NCBI GenBank assembly: GCA_937927445.1
Contig: CALAOB010000100.1
Coordinates: forward strand, 1-14,635
Source: an uncultured Oribacterium sp.
GTDB lineage: Bacteria; Bacillota; Clostridia; Lachnospirales; Lachnospiraceae
Direction: 5' to 3'
Length of the DNA stretch: 14,635 bases
Made by a program: the position numbers and the translations under genes. The notes beneath the pieces were generated by a model, which saw only the letters and a program-made list of their open reading frames with translations, did no database searches and had not been told where the DNA came from. This document shows, piece after piece, positions 6,406 through 13,365 of the stretch; within the stretch, counting starts at the first letter, position 1, and each line of letters starts with the position of its first letter.

Positions 6406-6861
6406 CTAGCCGGGCATGCTCTCCTGCGCAAGAATCTTGACATATTGTATATTGGGCAATGCTTCGATCTCATGGATCATCGCATTGATGTCCGATGTAT
6501 CTTCCCGGACCTCGATGGAGAGCGTCAGGGTGGCGATTCCGTTGATGGGAATCGACTGGTGGATGGTCAGGATGTTCGCATTATACGAAGACACCGTCGA
6601 GCAGATCTTCGCCAGATTTCCGAGCACATCCCGCATCTGCACGATGATCGTGATGGTCTTTCCCTTCGAACTGTCGTAAAACGGAAAGATGTCTTCTTTA
6701 TACTTATAGAAAGAACTGCGGGAAATATTCACGCGTTCGGTTGCTTCTGCCACCGACAAGCCCTTTTCTGTCTCGAGGAGACGCTTTACCTCGACCACTT
6801 TTTTCAGAACCTCGGGCAGCGCCCCGGTCCGGACAACGAAATAATCGGATTGACTGCTCAT
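6406..6861 (-). CDS. thrR: HTH-ACT domain regulator, ThrR/PheB (UPF0735) family
   Basis: The 151-residue protein has a short N-terminal segment with a helix-turn-helix-like stretch, VAEATERVNISRSSFYKYKEDIF (38-59). A C-terminal ACT domain follows (about 69-145, beginning KTITIIVQMRDVLGNLAKICS). This is the UPF0735 / PheB family. The Bacillus subtilis member, known as ThrR (YszB), is a repressor of threonine biosynthesis genes, and the position immediately upstream of hom supports the same role here. The ACT domain would bind an amino acid, probably threonine. Its ribosome site (AGGACAGG) is modest. It follows prfB by 62 bases with no visible terminator. The ThrR name is transferred from family and context and is not proven by sequence. 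Confidence 0.82.
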   Translation of the reverse strand: MSSQSDYFVVRTGALPEVLKKVVEVKRLLETEKGLSVAEATERVNISRSSFYKYKEDIFPFYDSSKGKTITIIVQMRDVLGNLAKICSTVSSYNANILTIHQSIPINGIATLTLSIEVREDTSDINAMIHEIEALPNIQYVKILAQESMPG

Positions 6862-6923
6862 CGTGTCTACCTGTCCTTCTCTCTCGCTCGTGGTACTGTT
6901 TCGTCGCTTCGCTGCTGCTGAAA

Positions 6924-8063
6924 TCAGTCATCTCCCTGGATACGGCGATCCGGGCAGCCGAGCTGCATCCACTTAAGATAAGCCGTGATGAAACGATCGA
7001 TATCACCATCGAGCACAGCGTCGGTATTGGAGCTCTGCTCACCGGAACGAAGATCCTTCACCATACGATATGGCTGCAGAACATAGGAGCGGATCTGGGA
7101 ACCCCAGCCGTTGTCCTTGACCTCGCCACGGATGCCGGCCAGCATCGCCTCCTGCTCTTCCTTCTCCTTCAGATACAGTCTCGCCTTCAGCATCTGCATC
7201 GCCTTGTTACGGTTCTGGAGCTGTGAACGCTCCTCCTGGCAGGCCACGACGATACCGGTCGGGATATGAATCAGTCGAACGGCCGAGGAGGTCTTATTGA
7301 TGTGCTGTCCACCGGCACCGGATGCACGGAATACTTCCATCTTGATGTCCTCCGGACGCACCTCGATGTCGATCTCGGTCTCGATGTCCGGCATGACATC
7401 ACAGGATACGAAGGAGGTCTGACGCTTCGCCTGTGCATTGAACGGAGAGATACGTACCAGACGGTGTACACCGGCCTCGGAACGAAGGTAGCCGTAGGCA
7501 TACTCGCCATCGATCTCGATGGTGACGGACTTGATACCGGCTTCATCACCCTCCAGATAATCCAGCACCTTCAGGGTGAAACCATGACGCTCCGCCCAGC
7601 GTGTATACATACGGTACAGCATACCGGCCCAGTCGTTGGACTCGGTACCGCCGGCACCGGCGTTGAGACGCAGGATGGCATTCATGCTGTCATACTCTCC
7701 GGAAAGGAGAAGCTTCGTCGACATCTGATCGAGGCGCTCGATGAAATCATCCAGCATTTCCTTGACCTCTGCCACGGAATCCTGATCTTCCTCCTCTTCC
7801 GCCATCTCGATCAGTGCACCGATATCATCATAGGACTGTGCGAGCTCTTCGTAGCTTTTTACCTCATCCTTCAGACGACGATCCTCGGTGGAGTACTGGT
7901 TGGCCTTTTCCGGATCGGTCCAGAAATCCGGCTCTTCCATCATACGGTCGAGCTCGGCGATGCGCTTTTTCTTATTGTCGAGATCCAGGGATGCGCCGAG
8001 GTCCCGGAGTGACTGTTCCTTCTGTCCAAGCTCATACTTGTACTGGTCTAACTCAATGATCAT
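6924..8063 (-). CDS. prfB: Peptide chain release factor 2 (no programmed frameshift)
   Basis: RF2 recognises UGA and UAA stop codons and triggers peptide release. The 379-residue product has the stop-codon-reading SPF (206-208), the catalytic GGQ (251-253) inside RASGAGGQHIN, and the conserved GAGGTESNDWAGML (136-149). Most bacterial prfB genes need a +1 frameshift at a CTT-TGA-C site near codon 25. Here the equivalent Leu26-Asp27 is CTG-GAT (7983-7988) in one open frame, so no frameshift is needed. An AAAGGA ribosome site precedes the ATG. The C-terminus is slightly extended (about 10 residues). A terminator separates it from secA. Confidence 0.98.
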   Translation of the reverse strand: MIIELDQYKYELGQKEQSLRDLGASLDLDNKKKRIAELDRMMEEPDFWTDPEKANQYSTEDRRLKDEVKSYEELAQSYDDIGALIEMAEEEEDQDSVAEVKEMLDDFIERLDQMSTKLLLSGEYDSMNAILRLNAGAGGTESNDWAGMLYRMYTRWAERHGFTLKVLDYLEGDEAGIKSVTIEIDGEYAYGYLRSEAGVHRLVRISPFNAQAKRQTSFVSCDVMPDIETEIDIEVRPEDIKMEVFRASGAGGQHINKTSSAVRLIHIPTGIVVACQEERSQLQNRNKAMQMLKARLYLKEKEEQEAMLAGIRGEVKDNGWGSQIRSYVLQPYRMVKDLRSGEQSSNTDAVLDGDIDRFITAYLKWMQLGCPDRRIQGDD

Positions 8064-8125
8064 TTGTTTTCCTTTACATGCTATGGGTTTACATCGTCAC
8101 TGCTGCTCTGCTTCCCTGCCGTACA

Positions 8126-8141
8126 GGCACCAGAAGGTGCC
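8126..8141 (-). other. Hairpin in the prfB leader
   Basis: GGCACC (8126-8131) and GGTGCC (8136-8141) form a perfect six-pair stem with a four-base loop, between the secA terminator and prfB. There is no U-run. Its role is unknown. No good promoter for prfB was found in this 170-base gap. Confidence 0.35.
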
Positions 8142-8171
8142 ATCGGTCAGAAAACAGAGGCGAAGTATATA

Positions 8172-8227
8172 AAAGGCCGCGAAGCATTCGATGATGATCC
8201 GCGGCCTTTCCCTGCCGGAGCAGGAAA
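8172..8227 (-). terminator. secA terminator (two adjacent hairpins)
   Basis: Reading the minus strand after the secA stop, a first hairpin (GCAGGAAA 8220-8227 with TTTCCCTGC 8207-8215, one bulge) is followed by a second with a perfect nine-pair stem (GCGGCCTTT 8201-8209 with AAAGGCCGC 8172-8180). The second is followed by TTTTATATA. The U-rich tail on the minus strand marks an intrinsic terminator for secA. The prfB run therefore likely has its own start or depends on read-through. Confidence 0.75.
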
Positions 8228-8233
8228 GTTTAC

Positions 8234-10891
8234 TTAGTTTTTGCCGGCGTGATCAAGCATTTCGTCCTGTGCCTTCTCTGCCTGTGCTTCGGATACCTTC
8301 TGATTCATCATCTTCTGGTACTCGTCACGGCCGTGGCACTGCTTGTATTTCTTGCCGGATCCACACGGACACGGATCGTTCGGATAGATCTTACGGATGG
8401 AACGCTTCTTCGGCGCCTGCGTGAGGGTGTCGTCACGGTTGGTACCGGTGACCTGTGCCTGCTGCTCACGCTCCACCTTCTGCTCTACCTGGATATGATA
8501 CAGGATGCGTACGGTATCTTCCTTGATGGCACGTGTCATATCGCCAAACATCTGGTAGCCCTGGATCTTATACTCTACGAGCGGATCCTTCTGGCCGTAT
8601 GCCTGAAGACCGATACCGTCACGAATGATATCCATATCATCGATGTGGTTCATCCACTTCTGGTCGATCACACGAAGAAGGATGACACGCTCTACCTCAC
8701 GGAGCTGCTCCGGATTCGGGAAGGAGGCTTCCTTCTGCTCATAGAGCTTGATCGCCTCTTCCTTCAGGAGCTGCTTGAACTCGTTCTTCGTCATCGAGTT
8801 GAACTGCTCCTCGGTGAGCTGCAGCTTCGGAAGCGGGATGATGCTCATCAGTGTATCATTGAGACCACTGAGATCCCAGTCCTTCGCGGTTGCGTCCTCC
8901 GGAACATTCGCATCAACATAGTTCTCGATGATGTCCTGGATGAAGTTGATGATGGTCGGACGGAGATCGTCACCGTTCAGTACCTTCTCACGCTCAGCAT
9001 AGATGACATCACGCTGCTCGTTGTTGACCTCGTCGTACTTCAGGAGGTTCTCACGGATACCGTAGTTGTTCAGCTCGATCTTCTCCTGTGCCTTCTCGAT
9101 GGCATTGGAAAGCATCTTGTGGTGGATCTGCTCACCCTCCGGAACACCCAGTGCCTCAAACATATTCATGAGACGCTCGGAACCGAAGAGACGCATCAGG
9201 TCATCCTCGAGGGAGATGAAGAACTGAGACTGACCAGGGTCACCCTGACGTCCGGCACGTCCACGGAGCTGGTTATCGATACGTCTCGACTCGTGACGCT
9301 CGGTACCGATGATATGAAGACCACCGGCAGCCAGTGCCTCCGGATCCAGCTTGATATCCGTACCACGGCCGGCCATGTTGGTCGCGATGGTGACGGCGCC
9401 GTGCTGACCGGCGTCTGCGACGATGGCCGCCTCGAGCTCATGGAACTTCGCATTCAGGACGTTGTGCTTGATACCACGACGCTTCAGCATACCGCTGATG
9501 AGCTCGGAGGTATCGATGTTGATGGTACCGATCAGAACCGGCGCACCGGTCTCGTGGATACGAACCGCTTCATCCACAACGGCCTGGAACTTTTCCTTCT
9601 TGGATTTATAAACCGCATCATCGAGGTCGACACGCTGTACCGGCTTGTTGGTCGGGATACAGATGACATCCATGTAATAGATGTTACGGAACTCCTTCTC
9701 CTCGGTCTGTGCGGTACCGGTCATGCCGGCCTTCTTATCAAACTTGTTAAAGAAGTTCTGGAAGGTGATCGTTGCGAGGGTCTTCGACTCACGCTTGACA
9801 TTCACGTGCTCCTTCGCCTCGATTGCCTGGTGGAGACCATCGCTGTAACGACGGCCCGGCATGATACGTCCGGTGAACTCGTCGACGATGAGTACCTCTT
9901 CATCCTTGACCACGTAGTCCTTATCACGGTGCATCAGGTTGTTTGCACGAAGTGCCAGGATCACGCAGTGCTGGATCTCCAGGTTCTCCGGATCCGCGAG
10001 GTTCTTGATATGGAAGAACTGCTCTACCTTATGAACACCCTGCTGTGTGAGGTTGACGGTCTTCTCCTTCTCGTTGACGATGAAGTCACCGGTCTCCTCG
10101 ATCTCCTCGCCGAGGATCGCATCGAGCTTACTGAACTCTGCGGACTCCTCACCACGCTGAAGCTGACGGGCCAGCACATCGCAGACCTCATAGAGCTTCG
10201 TGGACTTTCCGGACTGTCCGGAAATAATGAGCGGTGTACGTGCTTCATCGATCAGGACGGAATCGACCTCATCGATGATGCAGTAGTGAAGGCCACGGAG
10301 TACCTGCTGGTTCTTATAAACCGCCATGTTATCACGGAGGTAGTCGAAACCGAGCTCGTTATTCGTTACATAGGTGATATCACAGTTATAGGCAGCCTGA
10401 CGCTCCTCAGTGGTCATGGAGTTCAGTACCACACCGACGCTTAATCCGAGGAACTCGTGGATACGTCCCATCCACTCGGCATCTCGCTTGGCAAGGTAGT
10501 CGTTGACGGTGACGATATGAACGCCCTTCCCCTCCAGCGCATTCAGATACGCCGGACAGGTGGACACGAGGGTCTTACCTTCACCGGTTCTCATCTCGGC
10601 GATACGGCCCTGGTGAAGAACGACACCACCGATCAGCTGTACCGGGAAGTGCTTCATCTTATTGACACGCCACGCGGCCTCACGTACTGTCGCATAGGCC
10701 TCCGGAAGAATCTGATCCAGACTCTCTCCCTGCGCCAGACGCTCCTTAAACTTCGGGGTCTGCGCCTTTAACTCTTCATCTGACATGGCAGACATGGTCT
10801 TATCATAAGAAAGGATCTTCTTAATGATCGGATCGATCCGCTTCAGTTCATGATCGGAATGGGTACCGAAAACCTTCTCAAAAAAACTCAT
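8234..10891 (-). CDS. secA: Preprotein translocase ATPase SecA
   Basis: SecA is the cytosolic and membrane-peripheral motor that pushes unfolded preproteins through SecYEG. The 885-residue product is of normal length. Motifs in order are the Q-motif region HFPVQLIGG (81-89), Walker A MRTGEGKT (100-107), Walker B DEVD (207-210) within IIDEVDSVLIDEARTPL, TNMAGRGTDI in the second nucleotide-binding domain, and QLRGRAGRQGDPG. A C-terminal zinc and SecB-type tail has C841, C843, C852 and H853 (CxC-x8-CH). An AAGGAG ribosome site lies 11 bases before the ATG. It has its own promoter and terminator. The divergent secreted NlpC/P60 protein would be a SecA client. No sign of SecA2. Confidence 0.99.
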   Translation of the reverse strand: MSFFEKVFGTHSDHELKRIDPIIKKILSYDKTMSAMSDEELKAQTPKFKERLAQGESLDQILPEAYATVREAAWRVNKMKHFPVQLIGGVVLHQGRIAEMRTGEGKTLVSTCPAYLNALEGKGVHIVTVNDYLAKRDAEWMGRIHEFLGLSVGVVLNSMTTEERQAAYNCDITYVTNNELGFDYLRDNMAVYKNQQVLRGLHYCIIDEVDSVLIDEARTPLIISGQSGKSTKLYEVCDVLARQLQRGEESAEFSKLDAILGEEIEETGDFIVNEKEKTVNLTQQGVHKVEQFFHIKNLADPENLEIQHCVILALRANNLMHRDKDYVVKDEEVLIVDEFTGRIMPGRRYSDGLHQAIEAKEHVNVKRESKTLATITFQNFFNKFDKKAGMTGTAQTEEKEFRNIYYMDVICIPTNKPVQRVDLDDAVYKSKKEKFQAVVDEAVRIHETGAPVLIGTINIDTSELISGMLKRRGIKHNVLNAKFHELEAAIVADAGQHGAVTIATNMAGRGTDIKLDPEALAAGGLHIIGTERHESRRIDNQLRGRAGRQGDPGQSQFFISLEDDLMRLFGSERLMNMFEALGVPEGEQIHHKMLSNAIEKAQEKIELNNYGIRENLLKYDEVNNEQRDVIYAEREKVLNGDDLRPTIINFIQDIIENYVDANVPEDATAKDWDLSGLNDTLMSIIPLPKLQLTEEQFNSMTKNEFKQLLKEEAIKLYEQKEASFPNPEQLREVERVILLRVIDQKWMNHIDDMDIIRDGIGLQAYGQKDPLVEYKIQGYQMFGDMTRAIKEDTVRILYHIQVEQKVEREQQAQVTGTNRDDTLTQAPKKRSIRKIYPNDPCPCGSGKKYKQCHGRDEYQKMMNQKVSEAQAEKAQDEMLDHAGKN

Positions 10892-11192
10892 TTGCTCTAG
10901 TACTCCTTATCGCAAGTGCATACAGCGGTACAGCTGCCTACACTTTTCGTTCTACTTATGGCTATAACTCTGAAATCTTATCACTAAACACTTTTTTATT
11001 CAAGAAAGCTTTTGATTGTTAACATTTAATTCATAAATTCAATTTTTCAATTTTTCGGATTTCGTCGGGCAATGTCTACATCTGGCAGCTTCCTTCGGCG
11101 ATTCTATGCTCAGACGGATACAGTTGCGAGTGAACAGTAACACTCCATTCTGCATCGTAAGTAAATTGTAATATAAATTGTAAGGAAAGATC
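10892..11192. other. AT-rich divergent intergenic region, secA / NlpC-P60
   Basis: This is the start of the largest stretch without a gene (10892-11342). It holds the secA promoter and leader on the minus strand. On the plus strand there is an AT-rich block around 11160-11180 with possible -10 boxes (TAATAT 11169-11174, TATAAA 11172-11177) but no good -35. I see no open frame with a ribosome site and no recognisable RNA gene here. Confidence 0.6.
10975..11003 (-). promoter_or_regulatory. Probable secA promoter
   Basis: On the minus strand, TTGAAT (10998-11003), a 17-base spacer and TAAGAT (10975-10980) form a reasonable sigma-A promoter. AT-rich DNA upstream (about 11010-11060, with repeated AAAAATTG) may act as an UP element. 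It predicts a leader of roughly 75 bases before secA. No secM-like gene is visible in that leader. Confidence 0.6.
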
Positions 11193-11258
11193 GCGGCGTT
11201 TGTGCTAAAGTTAGGGTGTTCGAAATCTTCGAAACCGATTTTGCAACGCCGCTTTTTT
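11193..11258 (+). terminator. Terminator-like hairpin in the NlpC/P60 leader (candidate attenuator)
   Basis: GCGGCGTT (11193-11200) pairs perfectly with AACGCCGC (11245-11252), and six T follow at once (11253-11258). That is a textbook intrinsic terminator on the plus strand. It lies about 85 bases before the start of the secreted hydrolase gene and downstream of the likely promoter. Inside the long loop is a second hairpin, TTCGAA-ATC-TTCGAA (about 11219-11233). No gene upstream on this strand needs a terminator, so premature termination (attenuation) or a short RNA is the likely use. Confidence 0.6.
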
Positions 11259-11317
11259 GCGGCTTCTTTCAGAGATATCTTCGTTTTATGCCGCAGACCG
11301 CTCCGGCGATCCTGCGG
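11248..11317 (+). promoter_or_regulatory. Alternative helices overlapping the leader terminator
   Basis: GCCGC (11248-11252), the 3' arm of the terminator, can also pair with GCGGC (11259-11263) across the T-run. TGCGGC (11258-11263) can pair with GCCGCA (11290-11295), and CCGCAG (11291-11296) can pair with CTGCGG (11312-11317). These pairings are mutually exclusive and form the usual layout of terminator, antiterminator and anti-antiterminator. The ligand or trigger is unknown. I do not see the ydaO (c-di-AMP) consensus often found before such hydrolases. Confidence 0.4.
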
Positions 11318-11332
11318 ATCAGATAAAAGGTT

Positions 11333-11345
11333 GGGAGAAAACGTG
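11333..11345 (+). promoter_or_regulatory. Ribosome binding site deciding a GTG start
   Basis: GGGAG (11333-11337) lies five bases before GTG at 11343. The next in-frame start, ATG at 11358, is too far from any purine-rich site, and the more upstream in-frame GTG at 11202 lies inside the terminator hairpin. Confidence 0.65.
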
Positions 11346-12470
11346 AATAGACCCAGTATGAATCATCTTATGCATCCTATGACACAGGAAACCGGTGCGC
11401 GTCTGCATGCCGGTTCTTCGTATGCCCCGAAGCGCCGTACGCGTAAGCTCGCGCTGAAGCTGGCCCTGCTTCTCATGTTCAGCCTGACGACCACCACGAC
11501 CGCGCTGGCGGACGAGGTCCTGATCGGCATCGGCGACGGCCCGGTATCGGACGAGGAGCTCGGCATCTCCGACCAGGATCTGGCGGCGGCGACGGACGGT
11601 TCCATGATTCCGGAGTATAAAATCTCCGAGATCCACGAGACCAGTGCCAATGTCGTCAGCGAGCAGTATACCGTGGCGCAGGACTCGACGGCAGCCGAAA
11701 CGATCCAGGAAGGCGCGGTTTCGACTGAAGGAAAGGAAACCCTGCTGGAAATCGTGGATTCGGTCGATGAGTTCGCCGTCTTTAAGAAGAACACACAGAG
11801 TGCCACAGGTACCGCTGCCACTACACAGACGAGCACGGCAAATAAAGTTTCAAATATCCTCACAAATGCCGGCACCGGCAGCAGTGTGAGCGCAGCCGCC
11901 GGAAACATCATCCAGGCCGCCAGCGATGCCATCAGTGGTACACGGAGCAACAGTGGAACGACCGGTACGAGCAGCACTTCTGAAACGAAGAGTGGTGCAT
12001 CCGTAACAAATGCAGGCACGAGCATATTAAATCGCAGCAATGTCATCGAGGCCGGCACCTCCATCGTCAAGTCGATCAGCAGCAGTCTTCCGGTCATCGC
12101 AACGACGGCGTCCCGTCAGGCACTGATTCAGTACGCGAAGCAGTTCCTCGGAAACCCGTATGTCTATGGTGGCACTTCCCTCACGGACGGCACCGACTGC
12201 TCCGGCTTTGTACAGCAGATCTTCAAGCACTTCGGTATCACCACCGGGCGCAGCTCCCGTGATCAGTACGCGAATGCACAGTCCATCAGCTTCGAGCAGC
12301 TGCAGCCGGGCGACCTCGTATTCTACGCATCCGGTGATTACATCAACCACGTCGCGATCTATGCCGGCGATGGTGTCATCATCCATGCGGCGAATGCACG
12401 TACCGGCATCTGCACCGGACGCTACGATTACCGTACACCGGTCGGCTATGGACGCTTCATCCAGAACTGA
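11343..12470 (+). CDS. Secreted NlpC/P60 (C40) peptidoglycan hydrolase
   Basis: This is an exported cysteine peptidase expected to cut peptide stems of peptidoglycan. From the GTG start it has 375 residues: a long basic N-region (KRRTRK, 30-35), a hydrophobic core and a cleavage site after ALA (54-56); an acidic region to about 150; then a Ser/Thr/Ala/Gly/Asn-rich low-complexity linker to about 258. The NlpC/P60 domain (about 259-375) has catalytic C286 in DCSGF, H336 in NHVAIY and H348 in IIHAA. No SH3, LysM or other wall-binding module is seen; the linker may span the wall. It is the only plus-strand gene, divergent from secA and converging on hpf. The leader suggests transcription attenuation. 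The exact bond cut cannot be told. Confidence 0.9.
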   Translation: MNRPSMNHLMHPMTQETGARLHAGSSYAPKRRTRKLALKLALLLMFSLTTTTTALADEVLIGIGDGPVSDEELGISDQDLAAATDGSMIPEYKISEIHETSANVVSEQYTVAQDSTAAETIQEGAVSTEGKETLLEIVDSVDEFAVFKKNTQSATGTAATTQTSTANKVSNILTNAGTGSSVSAAAGNIIQAASDAISGTRSNSGTTGTSSTSETKSGASVTNAGTSILNRSNVIEAGTSIVKSISSSLPVIATTASRQALIQYAKQFLGNPYVYGGTSLTDGTDCSGFVQQIFKHFGITTGRSSRDQYANAQSISFEQLQPGDLVFYASGDYINHVAIYAGDGVIIHAANARTGICTGRYDYRTPVGYGRFIQN

Positions 12471-12482
12471 TGGCTTCACCGT

Positions 12483-12530
12483 AAACGAAGAACCCCTTCA
12501 GCGAAACAGCTGAAGGGGTTCTTCGTTTTA
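12483..12530 (+). terminator. Strong bidirectional terminator between NlpC/P60 and hpf
   Basis: A perfect 20-pair stem (12483-12502 with 12509-12528) with a GAAACA loop begins 12 bases after the NlpC/P60 stop. It ends in TTTTAT on the plus strand. The A-run on the other side lets it also work for minus-strand transcripts arriving from hpf. This is the clearest intrinsic terminator in the window. Confidence 0.93.
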
Positions 12531-12612
12531 TGGAGTCCATATGACAAATGGATGATCAGCATCTCTGTCTGACGTACGATGGATACCACTCAATGAAATA
12601 TTATATTTTATA

Positions 12613-12634
12613 AGGAGGCCTGCCGGCCTCTCCG
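12613..12634 (-). terminator. Possible weak hpf terminator
   Basis: Just after the hpf stop, the minus strand forms GAGGCC-GGCA-GGCCTC with one flanking bulged pair, followed by an AT-rich but not U-only tail (TTATAAAATAT). It is weaker than the shared terminator at 12483-12530 that lies beyond it. Confidence 0.4.
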
Positions 12635-12638
12635 GGGA

Positions 12639-13169
12639 TCAGTACTCCGGCTCGATCAGACCATAGTTGCCGCTCTTTCTCTTATAGACGACGGCGACGT
12701 TTCCGGTATCACCGTTCTGGAATACAAAGAAGGTGTGGCCGACCAGCTCCATCTGGAGGCAGGCCTCTTCCGGGGTCATCGGCTTCAGGTTGAAGTGCTT
12801 CGTACGCTCGATCTGGATCTCATCCTCGCCGAGATCATCCTCCAGCTCCTCTGCGAAGGCGTCAGAGAAATCAGCAGACTGCTGACGATTGATCAGTTTC
12901 GTGCGGTACTTGCGGATCTGACGCTCGATGACGTCTACAACCATATCGAGAGACTGGAACTTATCCGGTGTGATCTCCTCGGCACGGATGACACCGTCCT
13001 TTACGGGGATGGTCACCTCGACCCTGTACTTGTTTTTCTCAGTGGAGAGAGTGACATTGCAGATGGTGTCTTCCTTGAAGAACTTCGGTAACTTGCCCAG
13101 CTTCCGATCGATCTGGTCCTTCATGCCGTCAGATACAGTAACATTTCTTCCTGTGATGTTAAACTTCAT
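12639..13169 (-). CDS. hpf: Long-form ribosome hibernation promoting factor
   Basis: Long HPF binds the 30S decoding region and joins ribosomes into inactive 100S dimers in stationary phase or starvation. The 176-residue product has the N-terminal beta-alpha domain (MKFNITGRNVTVSDGMKDQIDRKL..., about 1-95). An acidic linker follows (101-118, EELEDDLGEDE). The C-terminal dimerisation domain is about 123-174 (KHFNLKPMTPEEACLQMELVGHTFFVF...NYGLIEPEY). An in-frame ATG at 13211 would add 14 residues, but it has no ribosome site and lies almost at the predicted transcription start. The start at 13169 has AAGGGAG nine bases upstream and matches the family N-terminus. It is a single-gene transcript with its own promoter. 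Confidence 0.97.
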   Translation of the reverse strand: MKFNITGRNVTVSDGMKDQIDRKLGKLPKFFKEDTICNVTLSTEKNKYRVEVTIPVKDGVIRAEEITPDKFQSLDMVVDVIERQIRKYRTKLINRQQSADFSDAFAEELEDDLGEDEIQIERTKHFNLKPMTPEEACLQMELVGHTFFVFQNGDTGNVAVVYKRKSGNYGLIEPEY

Positions 13170-13178
13170 AGAATCACG

Positions 13179-13185
13179 CTCCCTT
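13179..13185 (-). promoter_or_regulatory. Ribosome binding site fixing the hpf start
   Basis: AAGGGAG on the minus strand lies nine bases before the ATG at 13167-13169 and supports the shorter reading of hpf. Confidence 0.8.
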
Positions 13186-13224
13186 AAAAAAGATTTCCTG
13201 ATGTGGGTCATTCAGGATACTTAT

Positions 13225-13255
13225 ATTATACCATATATAGAAGAAATTTCTACAA
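13225..13255 (-). promoter_or_regulatory. hpf promoter with extended -10
   Basis: The minus strand has TGGTATAAT (13225-13233), a perfect -10 box with an extended TGn element. A weak -35 (TTGTAG, 13250-13255) lies at a long spacing of 19. An extended -10 can replace a poor -35. It predicts a start near 13218 and a leader of about 49 bases. The promoter lies downstream of the 13299-13356 hairpin, so that hairpin is not part of the hpf mRNA made from here. Confidence 0.75.
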
Positions 13256-13288
13256 CGTAATGAAGACGTAAAATAAAATCCGGCCGAT

Positions 13289-13356
13289 AGTTTTAGTTCA
13301 GTACAGGCAGGGGGGACCCTCCGTTGCCGCCCCTCTGGGTCCCCTTACCTAAACTG
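13289..13356. repeat. Long structured inverted repeat after the SDR gene
   Basis: GGGGACCC (13312-13319) and GGGTCCCC (13337-13344) pair perfectly around a 17-base GC-rich loop. Outer short helices AGG/CCT and CAGT (13299-13302) / ACTG (13353-13356) extend it, and AGTTTTAG (13289-13296) can alternatively pair with CTAAACT (13349-13355). It starts 10 bases after the SDR stop on the minus strand, where a terminator would sit, but no U-run follows it on either strand. It could be a weak terminator, an mRNA 3' end stabiliser, or a small structured RNA. Confidence 0.5.
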
Positions 13357-13365
13357 TAAAAAATC

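Noticed and set aside
8249..10444. Very long plus-strand open frame (731 codons) opposite secA
   Set aside because: It lies wholly inside secA on the other strand. Its product is a repetitive Leu/Asp/Thr/Val-rich string with no recognisable domain, as expected from the complement of biased codons. SecA motifs are complete on the minus strand.
11202..11342. Longer reading of the NlpC/P60 gene from a GTG at 11202
   Set aside because: It starts inside the leader terminator hairpin without a ribosome site and would put nearly 50 unlikely residues in front of the signal peptide.
11160..11345. ydaO-type c-di-AMP riboswitch before NlpC/P60
   Set aside because: Position and target gene fit, but I could not find the conserved blocks of that riboswitch in the leader.
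13170..13211. Upstream ATG for hpf at 13211
   Set aside because: It has no ribosome site, is almost at the predicted transcription start, and adds residues absent from the family N-terminus.
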